From Hyalella azteca (taxonomy: Eukaryota > Arthropoda > Malacostraca > Amphipoda > Hyalellidae): a DNA stretch of 64,000 bases. The stretch covers positions 356,064 to 420,063 of the forward strand of contig NW_025947730.1 of the NCBI RefSeq assembly GCF_000764305.2. Direction: 5' to 3'. The notes under the pieces were generated by a model that searched no databases, was not told the origin of the DNA, and saw nothing but the letters and a program-made list of their open reading frames with translations. Position numbers and translations under genes: made by a program. Each line of letters opens with the position of its first letter. The stretch's first letter is position 1. Positions 1-12,900 of the stretch are shown in pieces.

Positions 1-924
1 GAGTTGGAGCGTAAGTGAAAGTCAATTTGCAACTCTGCCAATGTCCATTCATGGGCTTCCTTGTAACTCATCTTACTAAATTGAAGTGAAAACTACTATA
101 TTTCATTTCTATTTTTGTTTCCAATGTATGAAAATTGAAAAGTAGGGTTCAGTGATGAATGTATATGTATAATGATTTTAAAAATTAAGTCTTGATTCCG
201 AATGCATTCACTATAAAAATGAGCAATCAATACACAGATTTTTTATCTACATTATTATTTGTTAAATTGGTTGACTTTGTACTTTTTGGTATAAAAATCT
301 TTTGAGGGAAGATGGTAATGGCTTTATTTAAATAATTCTATGTTTATGGCATCATTACATTTCCAGGCGACTATCAGCAAATGGTGGATGAGCCCATCCC
401 ATACCGACAGCTTCACCATGCAACATTGGCCAGTTTCCTGCAATCTGCCCCTGAGGTTATTTACTAAAATTTATCACATTAACAAAACACTATTACCATG
501 CCACTCAATTTCTACTTACTTATTTTAGCAATGTTTTGATTGTTATAGTGTTTTATTCAAGTTGCATATAGTGCATGTCTTGAATTACTTTTTGGAGTGC
601 AATGGTTGTCAATTTTTTTACAACATCACAGTCAATTTTGATTAAAAAAATTCTTTAATGCTGTTCTCCTGATTATCTTGGCTTGCTAATTTGATATTAT
701 GTTGGAGGGAGGTCATTGTGAGGCCAAAACTAGACTGATTTTGTTCCTCAACATTTTCTGTGGAAATTTTTTTTCACAAGAATGTGCATCCTTAAAGCTC
801 CCTTTTATTTTATTAGATGGTGCAGTTGGTGAACCGTTCCGGGGTGCTGTATGTACAAACGGCTGCAACTGCTAGGGACCACATACATGCTCTTGTTTCA
901 GGACAAAAAACAGTTTCAAAAAAG
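1..924 (+). other. Exons of the first LOTUS (OST-HTH) domain
   Basis: The first ten bases read E-L-E plus one base and end at a GTAAGT donor. They join in phase to 367-455, giving ELERDYQQMVDEPIPYRQL followed by an ASFLQSAPE segment, the classic LOTUS pattern (DY..MV.EPIPYR.L, then a FL...P helix). Exon 817-924 adds the closing strand (VQLVNRSGVLYVQ). LOTUS domains of this family bind Vasa-like DEAD-box helicases or RNA. The tiny first piece is exon tail only; the rest of the domain lies before the window. Confidence 0.8.
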
Positions 925-3900
925 GTAGGAACTAAATGTATCTTGCAAAAAATTTACTGTTTTAATACAATTTTCAAATTATTTATTCACTGGTGGTTTG
1001 TTGCATGATGGCAAAAACGTGGAAAAGGGGAGAAAAAATGCTCTTTTCTCTCTATGCTTATTACTGATGAATTAGTTTCAATTTTATTTTCTGAAACATT
1101 TTATTTATACTTATCTCAATGCTGCCATTGTTTCCAGCAAACAGAAATTAGAATTATAAATTCCAGTTAAGGAATTGTATATTTCTATAACTTCAATTTC
1201 TTCCCAGAAGAAAAGCAAAGGGTCGGCATTGAGGCGACCTATCCCGCGTTCCTTTCCTCGTCAAGCTCTTCTTCCACATCCACCAACTGCTCCTATTCAG
1301 AACCTTCCATTTCAACAAGCAGGAGCTAGAAGAGGAGTTTACCGTGGTAACTCTAGAGGCAAAGGTTTTGGCCACCATTTAAGGCCACATCCTCAATCAC
1401 TGATGGCTAATGTTACCATACGACCAGAAAATGTTAACCTCAACCCACCACATCGTGAACCAATTCCTCAGCGACAGTTGATTTTTCAAGGTTCTGCTTC
1501 CATGGCAACTGTTTCTGGAAAACTACCAACACCACCACCATCTCCATTGCAGCTTGTTCAGCCATTATTGCCTCCGAGTCCACAAGCCAAGCCAATGCCT
1601 GTCAAGTCCCCTAAACCACCCATGCTTCCAAAGTCTCCTCCATACCAAAATCCAGCTCACAACTATCAGAAGAAAGTTGAAAGCCCTACTAGCCCAAGAA
1701 TGTTGAATGATTCAACATCCACGGATGTAAGTTGGTATTGAGATTTCTTGCACTCTAAGATTATTAGGATTTTTTATTAAAATGATTTACTTGGTACACT
1801 ATTTGAAAGGAAAATTTAAATGAATTTTATAAATGAAGAATTATTTAATAGAGTTAACCTTGAATGTGTGATTCATAACTTACAGTTTCTAAAATAAATA
1901 CTAAGCTCGTCACTGTGAATCATAATAAGTGTGTTAGAAGTGAATCTTTCATCATTATATAATTTGATCATTGCCTATCATAGCATTTCAGATATTTTTT
2001 GATGAAGTTAAATTTAGAACTCCAAGCAAATTCGTTGCTGAAGCTGATGGCTGTATTTGTTGGGATTCTCAAATTTTCAAGCCTACTTTGAAAGAGTTGA
2101 AAATTGTTAGTTTCTATTAGATATACCGGTAAGCATGTTATGAAGTATTTGAATTAGGTATCTTATTTAAATTAATTTATTTTCTTTCTCCTTTAAAAGT
2201 CAATCCTGCAAGACAAGAAAAGGGCTGGTGGCAATACCCAAGAGGAACTTGAGGTCCTTGCAAAGAAACTGGGCTACTCTAACCCTGAGTACACTCTGCT
2301 GCCAATGAACAAGAAATGGATAGCTACTCTCAAGGTGAGGTCTGCCTTACTATAATAATAACTATTCACCTTTTTTTAATAACTAGACCTTATGTGTTTA
2401 CGTATTATTCTCAAATTAAAGTAGAACTGTAGTGTTTATCATTGGCTGGCAAGTCTTTGTCATTCAGCCAAGTTCCAGATTCCACCCAATACAGTCCCAA
2501 ATGTCTTGTCTCTGATCTTCTCCCACCTTAGTCCAGAATTTCAAGCAATTTGACAAAACAAGCATAACAGACCAGCTCATCAAGCATTTTGAAAAAAGCA
2601 AGTCTGACAGACTCAGCCCATGAGTAAAGTAATCTCGTCAATTCCCAAGGCATTTTTGTAGAACCTTTATGATATTTGCTGAAAGCCTGAAATAGTTACG
2701 TTTTGATGTCTTCAGTTTTGCGAGATGGTGTTTTTATTGACTTGATTTGACCAGTTTGTCATAGTTTTTTTGCTTCTCACATCTCGCTTCTATTCTTAAA
2801 CATAACTTGACACCTCAAGAACTAGCAAATTTTAAATTGTCAAGAGAATTTATTTGTTCTATCATTGCCCAAATCATTTAATCGTTCCTTCTGTTCTGCT
2901 GTAAAACAAGCAAGTTCTGGTGATTTCAATTCACTTTGTTTCATACTTTGCTCTGAAGAATCATTCTTTTTTAATATCGACAGTTCATCGTGACATTGAG
3001 TAATCACATAAGAATTGTCCAAGCCTTGTTTATAATTGCAGAAACAAGAGCAACCACACATGTCCATATTATTAGACTGTGACCAAACTAATGAGTTCCT
3101 AGTATATAAAAATATACACTTACTTGAGAGTTTAGTTTTTGTACACAAAGGATGTTTTATTACGAGGCATGTTTTTTAATTCAGTACCGTTTTGGAATTA
3201 AAATAACAAGTCAGGTGGCAAAATTTTATCAGGAGGGTATTCAAAAAACAGGTGCCACGTTATGACAAGTGCTCAATATTCACCGAAATTATGTAGAAAA
3301 ATTGATTGAGGTATAGGCTTTCGTGTAAAAATGAAATTATTGCATTCTTCTGCATTCTGAAATTATTGCATTATGAATTATTGCATTCTGAAATTATTGC
3401 ATTCTTTGCACGTCTTTTTTTAATTTCAAGACGGTACTGACTTAAAAAACATGCCTCGTATGTGCATACAAGAAGCCAATTACTAAGGATGATTCCTTGT
3501 AGAAAGAATTTCTGCCAAATTGCAGCTTTACGAGTATCATTGTTCATTACTGGAATGATTTTTAAGTAATTATTACTGAAACTATGTTGAGTAATTTTTT
3601 CTTCATCAGGTGAATGGAAAATGTTATTCAAGCTATCCAGAAGAGCGTGCAAACGCAGCTGAGGCAAAGTCCATTGTTGCCCAAAAAGCCTTGGCAGAAA
3701 TTAAGCTTTTAATGGATCTGCCTCTCACAGGCTCTTTTGAACTCTGCCTAGAGAGAGTAAAAACGGTTGGTTCTGAACTTATTATGTTTACAATATCATG
3801 AAATCTATTTTAAGATCATTTGTAGGAAAGGCTTCTATTGCCCATCCTAACTGACTGAATAGAACTGGTCTGTTATCAGCCGCTCAATTGCTAATCACAA

Positions 3901-6900
3901 AAGAGGACACACAAGTTCTATGACTTTATTTGAGATAAGTTACTAAACATTGCTGTAATTTAGGATATAACTGATTGCAAGGAGGTTCATGCCTTATCAA
4001 CCCCCATACTCTAATGAATACATTTTTACTTTGATTAGAGTCTAGATTATGACCCCATCTAAAATGGAAGATGAGAATAGCAGTAAGGATAATTGAAAAT
4101 GTTTCTATCTCAAGGTTGGTGTTCGATTTTTGATCGAGACAGGCTGGCGTGTTGAGAGGCTGAACTATAGCAAGAGGGTCCTCGTATCTTTTCTGTGATG
4201 CAACCTATTTTTTGCAGCTTTTACAAGGCGAAATACACGGCCTCTGGTTCAGCCATCTGTGCGAGACTTACCTCAAGAAGTTTGGAGAAAACCTTCCTCC
4301 TGATTTCTGTGAACGGGCTAATGAACGTGAGCAGCAGTTCGCTAATACAGGCCTAGCTTTCACCCAACATCAAAAGCTTTGGGTGCTCTACAAGAAAAAT
4401 GTGAGATTTTATGATCGAATATCAATGCAGGCGGCCTGTTTTTGAGTGAAGTTTTAATAAGACCTCAGAAACCGTCGCCTTAATCTTTATCTGTAGTATA
4501 CTACTCTGACATGAATAGCCTAAAGATATCATAAATTAATCTTGTCATAAAATGTATGTTTTGTAAAATCCGATCATTTTGTATGAATTAAGATCTATAT
4601 TGTCTCCTGTTAAATATTCTTGCCTTGCTTAGGATGCTAACCTGGAAAGAGCGGCTGCAACAAATTCATTGGCTCATCACTCGCTACCCTTCCTATCGAT
4701 GCAGCAGCATTCACAGACTGACACACGACAACCTTCTAGTCTACCAAACATTTCTCAACCACTGTCACCTCTACAATCGGGACAAAAGCACCAAGCTCAG
4801 GAGTCTAGTCTGAATCATCAGCAGCAGCAAAAACAACATACCAATAGACCATCTCTCGTTAGAGCCGTCACTATGCCTGTGCATCCAGCAAAAGCTGCAG
4901 TTGCCATATCTTCCTGTCCTCAAACTGCTTCTGAGATTCGGATCAAACCACACTTGAATCTGTCAGAGCATCAATTATCTCTAGAGGCTTCCCCTAAGTC
5001 CCATATTGATATGCGCTGTTCCTCAAACTCTTCAGAAAGAGTATCTAAAGTCTCCAATGAAATGGCTGCTAAGACCCTAACCAAATTGGAAACGCTCTCT
5101 CTGAAAAAGAACCTTGTTGTAAATTCGGATTCTGATGTCGGAAAATCAAGACAACTGTTTAACACATCACCTAAAACTTCAATTACTGCTGTCGAGGATG
5201 AAGGAGACTCAAATCACAGCCATGGCAGCGAGAGCAGCACGCCTCCAGCCTTGACTAGAAGCACTCACCATCCTCCTGTGATGCATTTGCCGGATGAAGA
5301 CACATGGCAGGTTTACGTCTCCCACATTCTCGACGACTGCAGGATTTGTTTCCGCTTAATCGGTGACGCTTACAACGTAAGTCTAAATCTATCTATTGCT
5401 AAATAAATTATCACTGACTTGAATGAAAATCCTGAGTTTCATGTTAAATATATCCTTGGTATTTCAACTTCTTTGACAATGTTAATCTAGAACCAGAAAA
5501 AGCTGAAAATCATGTTTCTTATCCTCTTGGCTATATTTTTAGAGTAAAAATTTCTCTTCTTACAGTGTGAGTACGAGGAGCTTGTTACCAAGATGGAGCT
5601 ACATTACTTCGACAAGATCCACTGCACAGCACCGACCAGCGTTGAGCTCGGCCATTACTATGTCCTGTGCCACCACGAGACGTGGTTCCGGGTTCTCGTT
5701 GTGGGGGTCACGGGTGGGTTGACTCTTTAATTTCATTCCCTATTCTCTTTCAATTCTGGCTGTCATTCCCTTATTGCTCATCTTTCTTTGTCTGTCCACT
5801 TTCCTTGCATTAAATTCGACTTAGTATTATTATTAATGTTAAATTTCTCAGTAGGATCGTATGTTCATTATTATCTTGTGAGTTGCATGTGGGGTTGCAA
5901 AAATTTTTGCAACAAAGAAAACATTTGTTGTATATTCTGCACTATTTCCAGCGTTGTAAGTTTTATGATGTTAAAAGAAATAATCGACATCAGGAAGATA
6001 TAAACCACATTCCATGACCAGAAAGCCCATTTAAAAGCATTATAATCAAGGAGGAATAATAACAAAAGTTAGGATAAGCTTTGGCGTGTATCTGGTTTGC
6101 GAGTTGCTTCATTATGGAAGATATTTAAATATACTAACATATTTAGTATCAGTATTGCCCTGGAATATATTAGCTGCAACTCCTCGTGCTCCAAGTAGTA
6201 ATTTCGGGTCATCAGTGTTCTGGATTTTGAAAGAACGTCAAATAAAATATTTAAAAAATCTTTTTAAAAAACCACGTTTTTCTTGTGGACTAAAAAGTAG
6301 AAAATAAATTATGGCTCCCCCCCAAAAACGTGTGTCGGGTAGATTTATGATTAAAGCGATAAGCACACAACACACGAATTTTGAACACTTGATGGTGAAC
6401 GTACAGCCCGACCCACGTTTTTTTTGGGGCGAACAATAATTTATTTTCTACTTTTTAGTCCACAAGAAAGACGATTAAGACTTTGATTAAGTATGACTTG
6501 ACGTACGTATCGATGATACGCAGCGTCAGTGCCTGCTCGTCTATAACGTCAGCGCCCGCACGTCATACTATATATATACTATATATATACTTTACTCAAT
6601 TAAACTAATTTCGGTCTCTAATTGCTAGTTTTTATGATTGTATCTGAAATTGTTAGGCGAAAATAGCCTGCATGCCGAATTTCAGATCTCTAGAGCAATC
6701 AGAAGTGGGCTAATTTTCGTTATCAATGTTAACAACACACAAACGCGAAGCTAAGCTAAGAAAAACGTGTTAAAAAGACGAACTGAAATTACCGAAAAAT
6801 ATTGATAGTGCAGTTGGTATTGAATTTATGGAGTTTTAAGCTATGAGAAAAATGTCTTTTCAGCAATTAAAATGCAAATATGAGCCCTTGCTTATCGTAG

Positions 6901-9900
6901 CCGTAGAGAATGTGGAATAGATACAGCAGAGATTAATGATGTTATTTTGTGCAGAAACTACAGTTTCTGCGCTGTTGGTGGACCACGGCGACACCGAAGA
7001 GGTGGCAATAGAGAACATTTATGAGATCTCGCCGGAGTTCCTTGAATTACCGTGTCAGGTGATGGATACCAGCTTAACAAGTTATCTCTCAGTATCTACA
7101 GACAATATCATTAGGATCATCCCATTATAGTATGTGGCAATACTTGTTTCCTCACGTGCCTGCAATCATGCCATTGGAAATTAATTATGAGTTCAAGGCA
7201 TTGTCTTTACGTTTTCAATATCGATATGATAAATTTGCATGGCGTTTCCTTTGCTTTTAAATTCCTTGTCTTTACACTGGAATTATTTCTTCTCTGAAAT
7301 GAATCTATTGTTGGGTTCAGCGACAATGGCATTCATTATTCTGAATTGAAAGAAGCTATTCTTGAATAAATATTTTCCTGATCTTTAATGCAAATATTCA
7401 TTCTGAACGCAGCATTAATTTGAATATACGTTTCGAGTCTCCTTTCTACTTCAACAGTAGAAATAGATATTGAAGAATGATGAGTATAAATGTGGAGAAG
7501 ATTTTAAAATGATATTATTCATGTGCACTAATTTCGTTGAGTATTCATGCGCAGTGCGTGACGGCAACTCTAAGTGAGCTGGAGGGCGTGCGGTGCGCGC
7601 CTCTGACGACCGCCCTACACACTGTCGTCCTCGGCCAGACATTCAGCGCCACTGTCGTCGCCAGAACTCCTACCGTCCAGGTCCTTGTCCGTCTCAGTAG
7701 TTCTGCTGATTCTCATTCATTCATGATTCAAACTTTACTTCGGCCAGACATTCAGTGTTGCCAAAATTTTCAAAAAAATAGAGAGATAGGTACTACTCAT
7801 CTCTCAGTAGTTCTCATGATTCTGAAGCTAATTGTGATTCCCTAATGACTTTAGCTTTATTTCGTCCAAAAAAAATTTTTTTGACACCGGTGATTCCATA
7901 GAAGATTTAAATGTGGTTTTATCACCAACGCTAATTATCCAACTGCAAAATGGATTTGTTGTGTAAATATGAATGGTTAAGTACACCGTGGCGGTGATCT
8001 CAAGTGCAAAGCACGTTATTTGTCAAGATTTTATAATATTTAAGTCAATCAAATTTAAAATCGTGGCAAAGTTCTGGGAATAAATTGTTATTGTTGCAGG
8101 TTGTGCTCTACAACACTTCATCGTCAGAGAAGGTCAACATCAACGAACAGCTCCTGCAAATTGTGCCTGAAAGTTTCACTAAACCCCAGCTGCCTCAGGT
8201 GTGTTTTCTTCCCACTCCTGAATTTGTAGATCAGATTCGTTTTTTATATTAGACTTGAATTTGAATATAACTGAGATAATTATTATTATACTATTTATAA
8301 TTTGCAGATTCAAGTTTTGTTTGATTTGAAGAAGTACCTATTCTATTGAATATAAATAGTTTTGTATTGTGAACAATATTGACGTTTGGTCTAGCAGTTA
8401 AAAAGACGAAACACAACAAATTCTTGCTCTGCGTGGAGATATATTAAAATTCGACCTTCACAATTTTTTTTTCACAATTTCACAATTTTTAAATTTTTAT
8501 TATATTATTCTATATTTGTTTTTCTGATGCTATTATTGATAAGAGTATTAATATTGAGCATTTGTCAGGTTGGAGGCATTGCTGAAGCTTTCGTAACGAA
8601 CGTGTGCGACGATGGGCGCGTCTTTGTAACGGTTGAGTCCGAGACGTACAGCTTGCTGGAGCGCATGCTCGCTGTTGCAAGAGGTGAGACAGCAAAGTTG
8701 GCCAAGTTATGTGTTCGTGATTTTATCTAAATAGCTCCTATAGATGGCTAAGAAATTGTAATACATCCAACTTAAATTTTTGCAACGTGAAAACCTTTTT
8801 TTTTTTTTAATGATATCGTAACGTCCCATATTCACTCTGCCGACTGTTGGATTTTGTAGTTGAATAGTAGATGGAGTTCATTGAAAGTTGTAAAGGTAGA
8901 AATTTGTTTATAGTTCAGGTGCATAGGGCAAGAATATTAAAAAATTAATTGCCAAAATAATTAGGTGTTCAAGGAATCTATATAATAAAGGAAATTTAAA
9001 GCGTTTCAGTGTTTAAATCGACTAATTTGAAAGCATTAATTATTAAAGCAGTCTTGATTGGAAATACCTCGATTATTCATTTCAATAAATCAATATTTGA
9101 GGTAAGTGTATAAATATGTATATATTTTAAATTTTCCATTACTCAGGCTAGACAAAAATTAATACCAATCTATGGACAAAGTATCAGGTAACGATTACGG
9201 ATACAAATTTTCATTGTTTACGTACTGTTGTTTCTATCCCTCTTATTCCTCCCAAGGCTTGGAGCTCTCTGGTAATAAGTAAGTTAACCTTAATCAGTGT
9301 TCCTATACCGTGCATGAGTCTAACTCCTCCTTATTTCACATTGAAATGATTGTCATCACACACGTTGAGGTTTGTTCTTGTCACGAGTAGCCTCGGGCGA
9401 GAATATTTGCCCCCCACATACGTGCACTATTCCTTAACTTAACGCAATTACCCTAGGTCATTCAGGTTAATGATCATCTAAACAGTCTTAATGAACGAGC
9501 GATTAACTCAGTTACGATTGATTGCATATTATGTCAATGCATATAAGGCATTTAAGTCAATCATTATGTCCTAACATACCACTTTCTGTACGGTTACGAA
9601 TTCCCGTAAACTTTTATCTTCAAACCAGAAGTTTCCCATAACTACCTCTTGAATTGTCGGGTAACTTCTATGCATTCGTGAAACATTTGCATGGTTCGTT
9701 ATGACATTTAAAACCTTATTTTATCAGTAGATAATTTTACCAGTTTGTCGGCAGGATGGTAGTCAGTTTTTGTTTCAGTAATTTTCATTAAATTTTGTTC
9801 TCAAAAACTTTCAAGATCAATTACCTAACTTTTAACAGAAAGCATGATTTAAATCATTGAATTTTTCTAAATAAGTACTAAATTTACCGTGATCACGGCC

Positions 9901-12900
9901 ATTCTTTTGAATTCAAGGAATAAATGAATTTTATTGGTCAAATCGCAAATTAACTATCAATTTAATATTGTAGAAAATGTTGAGAAAATTAAAACAAATT
10001 TCACTGAAAGTGTTGGTGTTTTTTTCAACTTCATCATCAGCTTCAATATTAATTTCAAGAATGTAGCTTGGACCTCTGGTACATTCTAGGATATTTGAAT
10101 CTCTGTCAATTTTTTAATAAAACGCTGTTTGAACAACGCCTATGTTCTTCTTAACTGCCTGCATTAGTTAATAGGTTTGTTTACCGTGACATTGCTTCTT
10201 AATTTTTGATAGAGTTTTAATTTCAACTTGGCAAATTCTTTCAAATGTCTTCAGCCTTGTGAGAACTGATTGCAATTGTAGGACTGAGGATAGAGAAGCA
10301 TGTTCTCTTTTAAAAGCATGTATACTTAGCATGACAGTTTTATTTATTTTCGTCATAGATATGGCTTTGTGCATCAATGTTTTATCAACAATGATCTCAC
10401 GGTCAATTGCTTTATTTCACACTTCTGTTATAATGAGCACTGTGTTACACGACTTGGCTACAATTTCTTAGTTATAGTTACGTGTTAGATTAGTTGAATT
10501 TTTTACATTTTGCATAAATTTTTTGATTTTGCGTAGGGCAATCTTGTAATGGATTACCGCCATAAATTGAAGCTAAGAGGTCAAGTTCGTTAAGATTGCA
10601 CCTTTACTTATTGGTCGATGATGCTGCTTTCTTGCTGAGCAGAACGTGCTGAGGAGCTGTCAGGAGATTCAGACGTGGACCTCACTAAACTTTACTTGGC
10701 TCGATTCACCTATGACCAAGATTGGCATCGCGTGAGAGTTTCATCTGTAATAAAAAAGGAGCAGGTGAAGGCCGGTCATTTTGTTTGATTTTTTACAGTC
10801 TAGATCCAATCCTAACTTGACTCACCCCAATAATTTAATACCTAGTTTATAGCCATTAATGAAGCAAATGATCATAGGAAACAGCTGGTGGTCGTTTTGC
10901 CCGTTTCACAGCGAGTTCCTAGTTTTGGTTTGTCGTTTCTAACTTGTTTCTCTTATTATTTAATGCCACGTTTTGAGGGGCGTTATGATGATGACTTTAT
11001 TCTAATCATTAATTGTGCTAACCGTAACTCCTTTTTCCCGTGAGTTGTATAAATGATATGCTGATGAGAAGTTCGTGTGTCTTATTTTTATAACATTTGT
11101 TTATTATAACCATGTTTTGATCTCATCCTTTGTTCAATTTAACCTGTCACCTGATCATTAAGTAGGGTGCGTTAAGGTCTCCGTGATTCTATCTTTTTCC
11201 TGACTAAGGCCAGATCTTTATTTTCCAATATATGATATCTTTCTTGTTCGTTATTAAATTCCCATGGCTTTTGTGATAACTCGTTTTTTTTTTAATGTTA
11301 GTTTTAGGTGGTGTTACACCAGAATTGTTTTTGCCCCAACTAATAAAAAAAATTGCCCGACCTAACACACGTTTTTTCCTCCTTATTGTTATTGTCTAAC
11401 CGTTGATTCATCCATTTCATAAGTTTACCACGTGCATTGACGTAACCAATGTTTTCATGTCTAACCACTTGTTGCTGTAACCTGTTTTGTGTTGCTAACC
11501 TGTTCTGTGTTGCTAACCTGTTCTGCTAACACCCGGGCGCTGGTATAGACGGATATAGTAAGCGCTCAGTGTATCGACTGGGGAGTGAGTGAGCTGGTCG
11601 CTTCACACCACCTAGTGCTGCTCTCGCGCGTCTCGCCTTTGCTCCACGTCCTGCCTCCTCAGGTCAGTTCTAGCCCGCAGGTATCGGGATAGTCAGGTCA
11701 ACTTAGTTTGGTTCACTTGTACGCGCCCCAGGAGAATTTTAAAGTCCGTTTTTCTCCATTCTACAGGGTGAACCAGAATTAACTGACCCTTTTAATTTGT
11801 TAATAAATAAAAAACTAAGAACGTTATGAAGTTGAAACTTGTTTTATTTAAAAGAAGAACATTTTTATGGTAATATTGTATCCAAGTTTTTAGGATACAA
11901 TAACTAACTAGGATACAATATTACATACAATATTTTAACTAATATATATTATTTATACATAATAAATATTTTAACTAATACAATAATAAAATATTGTAAT
12001 AGGATACAGTATTTTAACTAGGATACAATATTACCATAAAAATGTTCTTCTTTTAAATAAAACAAGTTTCAACTTCATAACGTTCTTAGTTTTTTATTTA
12101 TTAACAAATTAAAAGGGTCAGTTAATTCTGGTTCACCCTGTATATTCTATAGTGATAGAATATTCCATCTCATCCGATTCTTAGTAGGTTTATTAATACA
12201 GAGGAGGTCTCAGGTTGACGATTTAGAAACAAGTGATAATAAACCTGTTGTTGATAGGGTTCCGGTGTAGGGACAGAAGAGCTTCATGAGTTGACCTTTT
12301 TCAGACTCGCTACTTGAGTTCACGTCTTAGTGCGGCGCATCGTTTAGTTTATACAATATGCTGTAGTTCAACTGCAAACTTGCCAGCAACAAGTTCGTGT
12401 TAGTGCAATTTTTTTGCTTATAGATTTAGATAGAGTTTGACTGACAAATTTGAGAGCATCCATGTGTTTGTGCAGGCCATGGAGTGCACTCTGGCCAACT
12501 TGCCACCGCCTGGCTTACGCTGGACCCAGAGAGCATCGGCTCGTCTGAAGGAGCTACAGCCCACCTCCAGCCCCGTACTCCTCAAGGTGCTTACCTCGAT
12601 ACATGAAATGTACCTTGATGCATGGTATAGGTACAATATTGCCTACATCTTCAACCATCATTTTAAAACTACTAGGAACTATTATTTCACAAAAAAATTC
12701 GCCCATTTGTATCGTCTTGATAGAGGACACATAAACTCTTGTGTGTCAAAACACCGTATAATTTTCATTTATTTCCATATCCCTCAGATTGCCCTATTTT
12801 ATTCTGAACTTACCGGAGAACACTCAATACCAGAAATTAAACGTTAATGTTATATCTGAGGATCACATTTTATTTTCTATTTGATTTGCAGACTGTGAGG

